This document shows, piece after piece, positions 55,113 to 63,639 of a stretch of DNA of 64,000 nt. The position numbers and the translations under genes are program-made. Origin of the DNA: Pseudomonas fluorescens (GTDB lineage Bacteria; Pseudomonadota; Gammaproteobacteria; Pseudomonadales; Pseudomonadaceae); contig NZ_LVEJ01000010.1 of assembly GCF_001648775.1 (NCBI RefSeq), positions 434,001 to 498,000 of the forward strand, written 5' to 3'. Below the pieces are notes generated by a model. It saw only the letters and a list, made by a program, of their open reading frames with translations, searched no databases and was not told where the DNA came from. Each line of letters begins with the position of its first letter. Within the stretch, counting starts at the first letter, position 1.

Positions 55113-56414
55113 ATGAATACAACACTTGAGCTGAACAAGTTGATCGCCTTCGCCCGCGAACATTCAAAGTTTTACGCCAGGCACCTGCAACAGGTTGCGC
55201 CACAGACAACTGCACTCGACCAACTTCCAGTGATAGACCCATCACAGTACTGGGCCAATAGCGAGAACTTCGAGCAATGGCCAGTACTGACTTCGACAGT
55301 GCAACGCGCCGTGGTGTTCAGAACAGGTGGAACCACCAGCGGCGGTAAACTTTCAGTATTTACCCGCGAAGAATGGCAGGCACTTGTGCGCACATTTGGC
55401 CGTCATCTCAGCCAGCAACTCAATCCGGGAGATCGGGTCGCAAATCTGTTCTATGCCGGCGATCTGTATGCCAGTTTTATCTTTATGCACGATGCCCTTG
55501 CACACGAAACAGCGGGGATCACCGAATACCCTTTTACCGGCAACGTCGAGCCGGCGGTACTGGCTGAGGCGATCGGCAAGTACCGGATCAACGTGTTGGC
55601 CGGTATGCCCGCGCAACTACTGGCTATCGCCGGCGTACTGCAGCGCCTGGGGCAAACCCTGAGGGAGGTCGAGACCGTGCTTTATGGCGGCGAAAGCCTG
55701 TTCGCGGGACAATTGCAGCTGTTGCATCGGGTGTTCCCCAACGCGCGGATCGCCTCCGCCGGCTACGCCAGTGTCGACGCGGGCTTCATCGGTGCCGCGA
55801 GCCGCGACTGCGCCTTGGGCGAACACCGGAGGCTGGACGGCCACAGCGTGTTGGAAATTATCGATGAACACACGGGGCAAGTGATTGATCACTGCGACCG
55901 TCCCGGGCGGCTGGTAATCACCCACCTGAGCCGTCGGCTGATGCCGTTGATTCGCTACCCCGTGGGCGACCTCGCCTGCTGGCGAGAGCCCGCCACGGCG
56001 CCAATGCGCAAGTTCGCCCTGATGGGGCGCAGCGCTAGCAGCCAGCGCGTGCGGGTGAGCAATCTGACCCTGCTGATCGAAGACATCGCCAGGATCGTCC
56101 AGTGCGTCACCGCCAGCGACGACTGGCAACTGCTGATCAGCCAATCGGCCAACGTCGATATCGTGTGCCTGAAGTGGGCGCCTGATGTGCTCGCGCCCGA
56201 AACCGCTGACGCTAACACTGCGTTGCACAGTGCCTTGATCAAGCATTACCCGCTAGTCAGCCGATTGCGCGCCGAGGGTCAGCTGGATTTACAGGTTGTC
56301 CCTTGCACGACCGATGCACTCGCTCGGCATCCGCGTTCCGGCAAACGTCAACGAGTCGTCGACCTGCGCATCTACGACCATCAGCGCCCGGAGCAACGCC
56401 CATGGATAACGTGA
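55113..56414 (+). CDS. PaaK-like adenylate-forming ligase
   Basis: The protein has 433 residues of phenylacetate-CoA ligase/CapK type. The phosphate loop is FRTGGTTSGGK at 70-79; ETVLYGGESLFAGQLQLL, ASAGYASVDAGFIG and IRYPVGDLACW are the further adenylation motifs. The C-terminal flap is short. It activates an aryl or alkyl acid as acyl-AMP; the acceptor (CoA, protein or amine) is unclear. It is 42 bases after the LuxC fusion and overlaps the GNAT gene by 13 bases. Confidence 0.85.
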   Translation: MNTTLELNKLIAFAREHSKFYARHLQQVAPQTTALDQLPVIDPSQYWANSENFEQWPVLTSTVQRAVVFRTGGTTSGGKLSVFTREEWQALVRTFGRHLSQQLNPGDRVANLFYAGDLYASFIFMHDALAHETAGITEYPFTGNVEPAVLAEAIGKYRINVLAGMPAQLLAIAGVLQRLGQTLREVETVLYGGESLFAGQLQLLHRVFPNARIASAGYASVDAGFIGAASRDCALGEHRRLDGHSVLEIIDEHTGQVIDHCDRPGRLVITHLSRRLMPLIRYPVGDLACWREPATAPMRKFALMGRSASSQRVRVSNLTLLIEDIARIVQCVTASDDWQLLISQSANVDIVCLKWAPDVLAPETADANTALHSALIKHYPLVSRLRAEGQLDLQVVPCTTDALARHPRSGKRQRVVDLRIYDHQRPEQRPWIT

Positions 56415-57340
56415 CGCTGCGTCGCTATCGCCGCGCCGACGCCGCGGCTGTCAGCCATCTGTTCCGGGAAATCTACGGCGACCACTACGTCCAGCCGCAC
56501 GTGTATTTGCCAGTGATGATCAACCAGAACCATGGCGATGGGCGTTGGCATTCATGGGTGGCGCAAGCAGACAATAAAATCTTCGGCCACGCCACGTTGT
56601 GCAGAACCAGCGGATCGCACGTGGCGGAACTGGCATTGAGCGTGGTCCATCCGTCGAATCGCAAGCAGGACATTGCTACGCGGTTGGCCACTCGGCTATT
56701 GATCCGTGCACAGGCGCTGGGTTGCCATGGCGTAACCATCAAACAGGTGACGCAGCACGTCTACAGCCAACGCATGGCTGACAGACTGGGCTTTTGCTGC
56801 AGCGGCTTGTTGCCCGACTACGTGCCCTCGCCGTTTGGCCTGACGCTGCCGGAGTCCATCGTCATCGGCTATATCCCGGTCGAAGGCCACCGCCGGCCGC
56901 TTCCGGCACTGCCATGGCCACAAAGCTGTCGCGAACTCATGGAGCATTTGTGCGGGGTCTACGGAACACAGAACGAGGAGACGCCCTGGATCGGGCCGCC
57001 GATCCAGGTTGAGCCTTGCATCGGGCGCTATGACGTGATGCTGGAAAAACTCGATAGCGGCCTGCTCAAGCAGCTGCAACAACTGCCTGCACACTGGATG
57101 ATCTCAATCAGGCTCAAACTTGCAGTGGGCTTTGCCAGCGCCGTGGATAACCTGGCAGCGATGGGATTCATCTTCACCGGGATTGCCCCGAATGAACGTT
57201 GCGCGGGTTGGCTGGCGTTGTTTCATCGCGGCTACCGCCCGCGCTCGCTGACGCTGCATTGCCCGCACATGCAGCGTCTGCATGATCAGGCGCAACAGCA
57301 CATCGCCGTGCACCCGCAAGCGGCATTACCGCCCTACTGA
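56402..57340 (+). CDS. GNAT-family acyltransferase of the LuxC/E operon
   Basis: The protein has 312 residues, longer than a single GNAT. Residues 1-160 form a GNAT domain: VTLRRYRRADAAAVSHLFRE, LALSVVHPSNRKQDIATRLA (acyl-CoA loop) and VYSQRMADRLGFCCSG. The last 150 residues look like a second, degenerate GNAT-like half. The start at 56402 is set by the overlap with the ligase stop; an upstream frame is a shadow. It could transfer an activated acyl group to an amine in the pathway, or be a self-protection enzyme. Confidence 0.82.
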   Translation: MDNVTLRRYRRADAAAVSHLFREIYGDHYVQPHVYLPVMINQNHGDGRWHSWVAQADNKIFGHATLCRTSGSHVAELALSVVHPSNRKQDIATRLATRLLIRAQALGCHGVTIKQVTQHVYSQRMADRLGFCCSGLLPDYVPSPFGLTLPESIVIGYIPVEGHRRPLPALPWPQSCRELMEHLCGVYGTQNEETPWIGPPIQVEPCIGRYDVMLEKLDSGLLKQLQQLPAHWMISIRLKLAVGFASAVDNLAAMGFIFTGIAPNERCAGWLALFHRGYRPRSLTLHCPHMQRLHDQAQQHIAVHPQAALPPY

Positions 57341-57350
57341 GCCAATCGGT

Positions 57351-57379
57351 GTCGCCCGTTCCAGCCTGGGGCGGGCGAC
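57351..57379. terminator. Terminator-like hairpin ending the LuxC/E operon
   Basis: GTCGCCCG at 57351-57358 pairs with CGGGCGAC at 57372-57379. It lies between the operon's last stop and a convergent gene, without a long T run. Confidence 0.65.
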
Positions 57380-57390
57380 AACCGCTGATT

Positions 57391-57918
57391 TTACGCCTTG
57401 GAGCTGACACCTTGGTCGGCCGGTTTGGCCATGTTGCCTTCGCCATAGGTCTTCAGGTTCTGCAGGACGTAGATCGCTTTCTTGAACTCGGGAATCAGGT
57501 TTTTACCGTAGGCGTTGCCATTCAGACCATTGTTCTGGATAGCATCGAGCTGGGTCGCAAAATATTCCAAAGCGTTGAATTTGGCGTCGATGTCTTTGGT
57601 CACGCCAAAACGGTCGAACTTGTCCCCGGCCGCTTTCAACGTGAAGGACGTGACCTCGGAGATCAACCCACGACTGCGCAGCATCTCGCTGAGATTGCCT
57701 AATTGCTTGACCGAGACATTCGACGGGTCGAAGCCCTTCATCGCCTTGCGCAACCCCTGCTTGTCCATTTCGGCAGTATTCAGCGCGGTGGGGTTGGTAC
57801 CGACCAGGGTGAGCATCTGCTGCACTTTGACACTCTGGGACACCTGTTTCTTGGCACCGGTGTCGCGAACCATTACCCCGGCCTTACTCTCCCAGCCGCC
57901 GACAATACCGATCGTCAT
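57391..57918 (-). CDS. Unrecognised 175-residue cytoplasmic protein
   Basis: The protein has 175 residues from the ATG at 57918, which has AGGGAG upstream. No signal peptide or membrane segment. MTIGIVGGWESKAGVMVRDT is followed by helical segments (VSQSVKVQQMLTLVGTNPTA, MDKQGLRKAMKGFDPSNVSV, FNALEYFATQLDAIQNNGLN) and a polar tail ending ADQGVSSKA. It resembles small secreted-effector or structural proteins in overall composition, but I do not recognise it. A palindrome lies about 110 bases upstream. It may be unconnected with the LuxC/E operon it converges on. Confidence 0.75.
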   Translation of the reverse strand: MTIGIVGGWESKAGVMVRDTGAKKQVSQSVKVQQMLTLVGTNPTALNTAEMDKQGLRKAMKGFDPSNVSVKQLGNLSEMLRSRGLISEVTSFTLKAAGDKFDRFGVTKDIDAKFNALEYFATQLDAIQNNGLNGNAYGKNLIPEFKKAIYVLQNLKTYGEGNMAKPADQGVSSKA

Positions 57919-58300
57919 GAACAGACTCCCTGTGAAATGAGCATAAAAATATCCGTGTTGAGCACCAATAATGGGCGCGAGTATCAGCGGGCGAACTGAT
58001 GGCACCAACCTCTTTCTGCACTTTTTTACAATTCTTGTACATTCTCGATACAAAAGCGCTAGCCCCCGTAATCCCTGATCCAGACTGTCATGCCAATGAA
58101 ATGCAAATGACTTTTTCGGACGATCCAGCACCGGACCGCAGTGCATGTATCAAAGCCGATACCGACCAGTCATCGGCGCCGCTGCTTTTTAGAACGTCAG
58201 TACCTAAAGCTTCCCGCCGCAACGACGATACGCTGTGGATACCCGCACTGTTTTACCCCTGCCCTCCCTAATAAGAATCGCAGCTCAAGGACCGGTCTCC
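57919..58300. other. Divergent control region, 382 bases
   Basis: The region lies between the unrecognised gene and a chemoreceptor, and holds the palindrome at 58027-58039. An open frame at 57999-58271 has no ribosome site and a poor codon pattern, so it is not called. Nothing else was recognised. Confidence 0.55.
58027..58039. promoter_or_regulatory. TACAA-TTC-TTGTA palindrome
   Basis: A perfect inverted repeat with three-base centre in the divergent region upstream of the unrecognised gene and the chemoreceptor. Candidate operator. Confidence 0.45.
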
Positions 58301-60292
58301 ATGCCCGCATTCCGCACCATTCAGGCTCGCTACACGTTGTTTCTGGTTCTGTTCATCCTGCTGCTGTCGGTACTGACGGTGGTCGGTATCAGCCAACTGG
58401 TTGCACCCAAGCTGCGTCAGACCGAAGAACAGGTCGTCCTCAATCGCATCGCCGAAGTCGCCGAACAGATTCAGGGCGAACTGAACAAGGTTCAGGCGCA
58501 ACAGCGCAGCATCACCCAGACCATCCCGCTGCTCGACAGCGCGGCCATCGACACGGTGTTGCCGGGGCTGGTGGATCAATACGGCGAACTGAAGGTATTC
58601 GGCGGCGGGATCTGGCCATTGCCGGGGCAACGTGAAGCCGGGCGCAACAAATTCAGTACCTTCTGGCACCGTGACGCCTCGGGCAAACTGGCGGTGAACA
58701 CGTTCTGGAACAGCGACGCAGCGCCCAACTATTACGACCAGAGCTGGTACAAGGGCGGCATGGCCACCCCGCGCGGTCAGTGCGCCTGGGCAGCCGCTTA
58801 TAAGGATGACGCCAGCGCCGAACCGCGCACCAACTGCGCCATGGCGATCCAGAAAAACGGTGCCGCGTGGGGCGTGTCGACCATCGACGTGACCCTGGGC
58901 TTCTTCAATGATCTGGTGGCGCGCAAGGAAAAAGACCTCAGCGCCGAAATGCTCATCGTCGAAGCGGACGGCAAGATCATCAGCAACAGCTCGCGCATCA
59001 GCGGCCCGATCGTGCTGAAAAACATCAGCGATCTGGCCGGCAACTCGACGTTCGCCCGTCAGGTCAAGGCCGGCCTGCAAAACCGCGAGCAGGCGCAGCG
59101 CGTCGAATTCGACAACAACGGTGAGGACAGCACCTTCTTCATGCGTCCGATCGAGGGCACACCGTGGTTTCTGGCAACTGCCCTGCCGACCAAAATGCTC
59201 ACCGCGCAACGCGACGACGTCCTCAGCAGCCTGAGCCTGTTGCAGATTCCGTTGGTGATCCTGCTGGTGCTGTTGCAGGTCTATGCGATCCGTCAATTGG
59301 TGCAGCGCATGAAAGCGCTGAAAGCCAACATTGACTTGCTGTCCAGCGGCGATGCCGACCTGACGCGCCGCATCACCATCCGCGCCGAAGACGAATTGGG
59401 CGCGATCGGCCATTCGGTCAACACCTTTATCGCCTACCTGCAAAACATGATCGGTGAAGTGACGCAGGCCACCGGCGCCATGGCTTCGAGCCTGGATAAC
59501 CTGCAACGAACCTCGGCGCATACCAGCCAGATTCTGTTGCGGCATGCTTCGGAAACCGATCAGACCGTCACCGCCATCACCGAAATGAGCTCGACGGCCG
59601 AAAGCGTTGCGCAAAACGCCGCTGAAACCGCCGCGTTCACCCAGCGTGCCAATGAAAACGCCGACCGTTCGCGGGTAGTGGTGGGCGAAGCGACCAGCAG
59701 CGTGGTGGCACTGATCGATGAAGTGGCCAGCGCCACCCACAAAGTTGAAAACATGCAGCAGGACGCCCAGCGCATCACCGAGATTCTTGGGGTGATCGGC
59801 GCGATCGCCGGCCAGACCAACCTGCTGGCGCTCAATGCTGCCATTGAAGCCGCGCGTGCCGGCGAACAGGGTCGCGGTTTTGCCGTGGTGGCTGACGAAG
59901 TGCGCGCCCTCGCCGCCCGCACCCAGGCCAGCACCTCGGAAATCAACGAGATGTTGAGCCGCCTGACTCAAGGCGTGAGTTCATCGGTCAGCGCCATGGA
60001 AAACACCCAGGCCAGTTGCCAGTCCGCCGCCGATGCTACGGCCCGGGTCAATTCGGGGCTGGATGAAATGGCCGGTTCGGTCAGCCATATCAATAGCCTC
60101 AGCACCCAGATCGCCACCGCCGCCGAGCAGCAAAGTGCGGTGACCGAAGAAATCAACCGCAGCATGGTGCAGATCCGCCACATGGTCGATGAACTGGTGC
60201 AGAGCGGCAAAGCCAGCGAACTCAACACCCACCAGTTGCTCGAAGCCAACAGCCGTGTCAGTGCGATCATGGGGCGCTTCAAAGTGCGCTGA
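58301..60292 (+). CDS. Methyl-accepting chemotaxis protein with a large periplasmic (dCache-type) sensor
   Basis: The protein has 663 residues from the ATG at 58301 (AAGG ten bases before). TM1 is at about 10-32. A periplasmic domain of about 260 residues follows, with blocks [30 protein letters not shown] and the second-lobe [18 protein letters not shown], as in double Cache sensors. Then TM2 (about 305-327), HAMP and the signalling tail with [20 protein letters not shown] at the tip. The ligand is unknown. It differs in sensor type from the receptor at 3384. Confidence 0.9.
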   Translation: MPAFRTIQARYTLFLVLFILLLSVLTVVGISQLVAPKLRQTEEQVVLNRIAEVAEQIQGELNKVQAQQRSITQTIPLLDSAAIDTVLPGLVDQYGELKVFGGGIWPLPGQREAGRNKFSTFWHRDASGKLAVNTFWNSDAAPNYYDQSWYKGGMATPRGQCAWAAAYKDDASAEPRTNCAMAIQKNGAAWGVSTIDVTLGFFNDLVARKEKDLSAEMLIVEADGKIISNSSRISGPIVLKNISDLAGNSTFARQVKAGLQNREQAQRVEFDNNGEDSTFFMRPIEGTPWFLATALPTKMLTAQRDDVLSSLSLLQIPLVILLVLLQVYAIRQLVQRMKALKANIDLLSSGDADLTRRITIRAEDELGAIGHSVNTFIAYLQNMIGEVTQATGAMASSLDNLQRTSAHTSQILLRHASETDQTVTAITEMSSTAESVAQNAAETAAFTQRANENADRSRVVVGEATSSVVALIDEVASATHKVENMQQDAQRITEILGVIGAIAGQTNLLALNAAIEAARAGEQGRGFAVVADEVRALAARTQASTSEINEMLSRLTQGVSSSVSAMENTQASCQSAADATARVNSGLDEMAGSVSHINSLSTQIATAAEQQSAVTEEINRSMVQIRHMVDELVQSGKASELNTHQLLEANSRVSAIMGRFKVR

Positions 60293-60324
60293 TTCACCGG
60301 GGATTTCTGCCCTGCACATACCCC

Positions 60325-60418
60325 CTGTGGGAGCGAGCTTGCTCGCGAATGCGGTCGTTCAGTCACTGCACCCGGTGCCTGACACCCGGCCTTCGCGAGC
60401 AGGCTCGCTCCCACAGGT
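60325..60418. repeat. REP pair, mixed variants
   Basis: The left copy is CTGTGGGAGCGAGCTTGCTC (GCTTGC variant) and the right one CGAGCAGGCTCGCTCCCACA (GCCTGC variant), around a 45-base spacer. The two halves are therefore not perfect complements at one position. Confidence 0.88.
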
Positions 60419-60523
60419 GGGTGCTACGCCTTGCAACAACTGGAAACATTGCGTTGATGCCAAGCAGCAAAAACCGGTCAAAATGCGTTCTTTTCTGATC
60501 GTCACCCGAGCCGAGAATCCATT

Positions 60524-60970
60524 ATGCGAACCCACCTGCGTCTGGTCGCCCTCAGCGCCCTGTTCATCTCCTCTCTGGCGCAAGCCGCCGACCTGATCCC
60601 GATCGAAGTGCATCGCGACGCCAATTGCGGTTGCTGCAAGAAATGGATCAGTCACCTGCAAGCCAACGGTTTCAAAGTCGAAGACCATGTCGAAAGCGAC
60701 ATGAGCAGCTTCAAGCAACAACACGGCGTGCCACCGCGCCTGGCCTCCTGCCACACCGCAATCATCAACGGCAAATTCGTCGAAGGCCACGTTCCGGCAG
60801 AGCAAGTGCTGGCGCTCAGCAAGCGCGACGACCTGCTCGGTGTTGCCGCGCCGGGCATGCCGATGGGTTCGCCGGGGATGGAAATGGACGGCATGAGCGA
60901 TGCCTATCAGGTCATCGGCCTGAAAAAGGACGGTGCTGACGTAGTCGTGGCGGATTACCCGGCCCATTGA
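60524..60970 (+). CDS. DUF411 metal-binding periplasmic protein
   Basis: The protein has 148 residues. Signal peptide 1-21 (cleaved after AQA). The domain opens with EVHRDANCGCCKKWISHL, with C35, C37 and C38 in the CGCC motif and a further Cys in PPRLASCHTAIINGKFVEGH. DUF411 is a thioredoxin-like fold linked with copper genes in many bacteria. A Met-rich linker (GMPMGSPGMEMDGM) in the last third also suggests metal binding. Its stop overlaps the TTG start of the next gene. Confidence 0.88.
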   Translation: MRTHLRLVALSALFISSLAQAADLIPIEVHRDANCGCCKKWISHLQANGFKVEDHVESDMSSFKQQHGVPPRLASCHTAIINGKFVEGHVPAEQVLALSKRDDLLGVAAPGMPMGSPGMEMDGMSDAYQVIGLKKDGADVVVADYPAH

Positions 60971-61404
60971 TCGGCGCCGCGTACTTCGGGCTGTTCTTCG
61001 CCGCGTTCGCTGCCGCGACCTTGTTGCCACTGCAGTCCGAGGCCTTGCTGGTCGGCTTGATCGTCAGCGAGCATTACTGGTTGTGGGGGCTGCTCGCCGT
61101 GGCGACGCTGGGCAACGTGCTCGGTTCGCTGGTCAACTGGTGGCTGGGGCGTGGCATCGAACGGTTTCAGGAGCGGCGCTGGTTCCCGGTCAGCCCCAAA
61201 CATATGGCCAAGGCGCGCAAGCACTATGAGCGTTACGGTCATTGGTCACTGTTGCTCAGTTGGTTGCCGGTGATTGGCGATCCGCTGACCCTGATCGCCG
61301 GTGTCATGCGCGAGCCGCTCGGGCGCTTCCTGCTGATCGTCACCCTCGCCAAAGGTGCGCGTTACGCGGTGTTGGCCATACTGACGCTGGGTTGGCTCGG
61401 TTGA
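60967..61404 (+). CDS. YqaA-type DedA-like (SNARE-associated/VTT) membrane protein
   Basis: The protein has 145 residues and starts at a TTG overlapping the DUF411 stop. Membrane segments with LLPLQSEALLVGLIVSEHYW and GNVLGSLVNWWLGRGIERFQ, then RYGHWSLLLSWLPVIGDPLT carrying the VTT-domain GxxGD motif, and a final helix. YqaA/DedA-family proteins are membrane transporters or lipid scramblase-like proteins of unclear substrate. It is co-transcribed with the DUF411 gene. Confidence 0.85.
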   Translation: MIGAAYFGLFFAAFAAATLLPLQSEALLVGLIVSEHYWLWGLLAVATLGNVLGSLVNWWLGRGIERFQERRWFPVSPKHMAKARKHYERYGHWSLLLSWLPVIGDPLTLIAGVMREPLGRFLLIVTLAKGARYAVLAILTLGWLG

Positions 61405-61491
61405 ACGATCAGCTCAGTTGAGTGCCTGTGTTTAACGTCGCCCTAATCCAGCCGTTCCAGGATCGGCCGATTTCAAACGGAGTTTGACCCT

Positions 61492-62541
61492 ATGTCTGTC
61501 ATGTTTTCCCGTTGGCTACCCGGCCTGTTTCTTTGCGCCGCCCTGCCCCTGTCGGCACAGGCCGCAACGCCAGGCGACGCCGCGCCGGAAGGCCCGGCCT
61601 ACGGCCCGGAGTTGCAAGGCTTCGAATACCCTTACACGCTTAAACACTTCGCCTTCCAGTCCCAGGGCAAACCCCTGCAAATGGGCTACATGGACGTCGC
61701 CGCCCACGGCAAGGCGAACGGCCGCACCGTGGTGCTGATGCACGGCAAGAACTTTTGCGCCGCGACCTGGGACAGTTCGATCAAAGCCTTGAGCGAGGCC
61801 GGTTACCGCGTGGTTGCGCCGGATCAGATCGGCTTCTGCACATCGAGCAAACCGGACAACTATCAGTACAGCTTCCAGCAACTGGCGACCAACACCCAGC
61901 AATTGCTCAAAGCCCTGGGCATCCAGAAAGCCACGCTGCTGGGTCACTCCACCGGCGGCATGCTCGCCACCCGTTATGCCTTGCTGTTCCCCGAGCAAGT
62001 CGAGCAACTGGCACTGGTCAACCCGATCGGCCTGGAAGACTGGAAAGCCCTCGGCGTGCCCTATCGCACCGTCGATCAGTGGTATCAGCGCGAACTGAAA
62101 GTCAGTGCCCAAGGCATCCGCGAGTACGAACGCACCACCTATTACGATGGCCGCTGGAAGCCCGAGTTCGACCGCTGGGTCGACATGCTCGCCGGCCTCA
62201 GCAAAGGCCCGGGCAAGACGCAAGTCGCCTGGAACTCGGCACTGATCTACGACATGATTTTCACCCAGCCGGTGTACTACGAGTTCAAAGACCTGAAGAT
62301 GCCGACCCTGCTGCTGATCGGCACCGCCGACACCACCGCCATCGGCAAGGATCTCGCGTCACCTGAAGTCAAAGCCAGGATCGGCCACTACGACGTGCTC
62401 GGCAAACAAGTGGCCAAGCTGATCCCACACGCCACGCTGGTCGAATTCCCCGGCATGGGCCACGCGCCGCAAATGGAAGAACCCGCGCAGTTCCACAAGG
62501 CACTGCTCGGCTGGCTGAACACACCCAATCCCGTTCGTTGA
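61492..62541 (+). CDS. Secreted alpha/beta hydrolase
   Basis: The protein has 349 residues with a signal peptide ending LSAQAA. Alpha/beta-hydrolase core: oxyanion loop VVLMHGKNFCAATW, nucleophile S153 in GHSTGGMLAT, a C-terminal Asp in LLIGTADTTA and catalytic His in FPGMGHAPQMEEP. It is probably a periplasmic esterase or lipase-like enzyme. The neighbouring hydroxyacid dehydrogenase starts 13 bases downstream, so both may act in one pathway, but the substrate is not predictable. Confidence 0.9.
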   Translation: MSVMFSRWLPGLFLCAALPLSAQAATPGDAAPEGPAYGPELQGFEYPYTLKHFAFQSQGKPLQMGYMDVAAHGKANGRTVVLMHGKNFCAATWDSSIKALSEAGYRVVAPDQIGFCTSSKPDNYQYSFQQLATNTQQLLKALGIQKATLLGHSTGGMLATRYALLFPEQVEQLALVNPIGLEDWKALGVPYRTVDQWYQRELKVSAQGIREYERTTYYDGRWKPEFDRWVDMLAGLSKGPGKTQVAWNSALIYDMIFTQPVYYEFKDLKMPTLLLIGTADTTAIGKDLASPEVKARIGHYDVLGKQVAKLIPHATLVEFPGMGHAPQMEEPAQFHKALLGWLNTPNPVR

Positions 62542-62554
62542 TGAGGTAAGGCTG

Positions 62555-63508
62555 ATGGCGGTGCAGATTGCAGTGATTGATGACTGGCAGGACGTGGCTC
62601 GCGACGTGGTCGACTGGTCGGTGCTCGACAGCATCGGTGAAGTGACCTTCGAACATGCCTACCCGGCGGACAACGCCACGCTGGCCGAACGTCTCGGCCG
62701 CTACCAGGTGATCTGCGTGATGCGCGAGCGCACGCGGTTCGACGAAGACCTGCTCAAGCGCCTGCCCAACCTCAAACTGCTGGTCACCGGCGGCATGCGC
62801 AACGCGGCGCTGGACATGCCGGCGGCGGCGAAACTGGGGATCAAGGTCTGCGGCACCGACAGTTACAAACACGCCGCGCCGGAACTGACTTGGGCGCTGA
62901 TCATGGCGGCCACGCGCAATCTGGTGAATGAAGCCAATGCCCTGCGCGCCGGTGATTGGCAGCAAGGTCTGGGCGGCGACCTGCACGGCAAGACCCTGGG
63001 CATTCTCGGTCTGGGCAGCATCGGCCAGCGGGTTGCGCAGTTCGGCCAGGTGTTCGGCATGAAGGTGATTGCCTGGAGCGAAAACCTCACCGCCGAACGA
63101 GCAGAACAGCTTGGCGTGACTTACGTGAGCAAACAGGCCCTGTTCGAGCAAGCTGACGTGCTCTCGGTGCACCTGGTGCTGAGCGAGCGCAGTCGTGGCC
63201 TGGTCGATGCGCAAGCGTTGAGCTGGATGAAGCCTGCGGCGCTGCTGGTCAACACCGCGCGCGGGCCGATTGTCGATGAAGCGGCGCTGATCAAGGCGCT
63301 GCAGAAACAACAGATCGCCGGCGCGGCGCTGGACGTGTACGAGCAGGAACCGCTGCCCGCGCTGCACCCGTTTCGGACGCTGGACAATGTGCTGGCGACG
63401 CCGCATGTCGGGTATGTCAGCCGGCAGAACTATGAACAGTTCTTTTCGCAGATGATCGAGGATATTCAGGCTTGGTCTGCTGGGGAGCCGGTTCGCCTGC
63501 TGAACTGA
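62555..63508 (+). CDS. D-isomer-specific 2-hydroxyacid dehydrogenase
   Basis: The protein has 317 residues. The NAD(P) motif GLGSIG is at 152-157 and the catalytic blocks are intact: ALLVNTARGPIVDEAALI (Arg), LDVYEQEPLP (Glu) and ATPHVGYVSR (His). The variant ending of the nucleotide loop (AWSENLTAERAEQLGV) suggests the D-2-hydroxyacid/hydroxypyruvate-like branch common in pseudomonads. It is downstream of the alpha/beta hydrolase by 13 bases. Confidence 0.93.
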   Translation: MAVQIAVIDDWQDVARDVVDWSVLDSIGEVTFEHAYPADNATLAERLGRYQVICVMRERTRFDEDLLKRLPNLKLLVTGGMRNAALDMPAAAKLGIKVCGTDSYKHAAPELTWALIMAATRNLVNEANALRAGDWQQGLGGDLHGKTLGILGLGSIGQRVAQFGQVFGMKVIAWSENLTAERAEQLGVTYVSKQALFEQADVLSVHLVLSERSRGLVDAQALSWMKPAALLVNTARGPIVDEAALIKALQKQQIAGAALDVYEQEPLPALHPFRTLDNVLATPHVGYVSRQNYEQFFSQMIEDIQAWSAGEPVRLLN

Positions 63509-63544
63509 GAACTCCCAGCATTGCGCTGGTGTAGCGACCACCGC

Positions 63545-63639
63545 CTTCGCGAGCAAGCTCGCTCCCACATTGGATCTGTGCCAGGAACAGATTTTCTGTC
63601 CACTGAAGATCTCCTGTGGGAGCGAGCTTGCTCGCGAAG
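63545..63639. repeat. REP pair in the opposite (tail-to-tail) order
   Basis: TTCGCGAGCAAGCTCGCTCC at about 63546 comes first and CCTGTGGGAGCGAGCTTGCT at about 63614 second, so the two cores face outward rather than inward as in the other pairs. The spacer (TTGGATCTGTGCCAGG) differs from the others. Confidence 0.85.

Noticed and set aside
57999..58271. 90-codon open frame before the chemoreceptor
   Set aside because: No ribosome site, Cys-rich start, poor codon pattern; it overlaps the operator-like palindrome.
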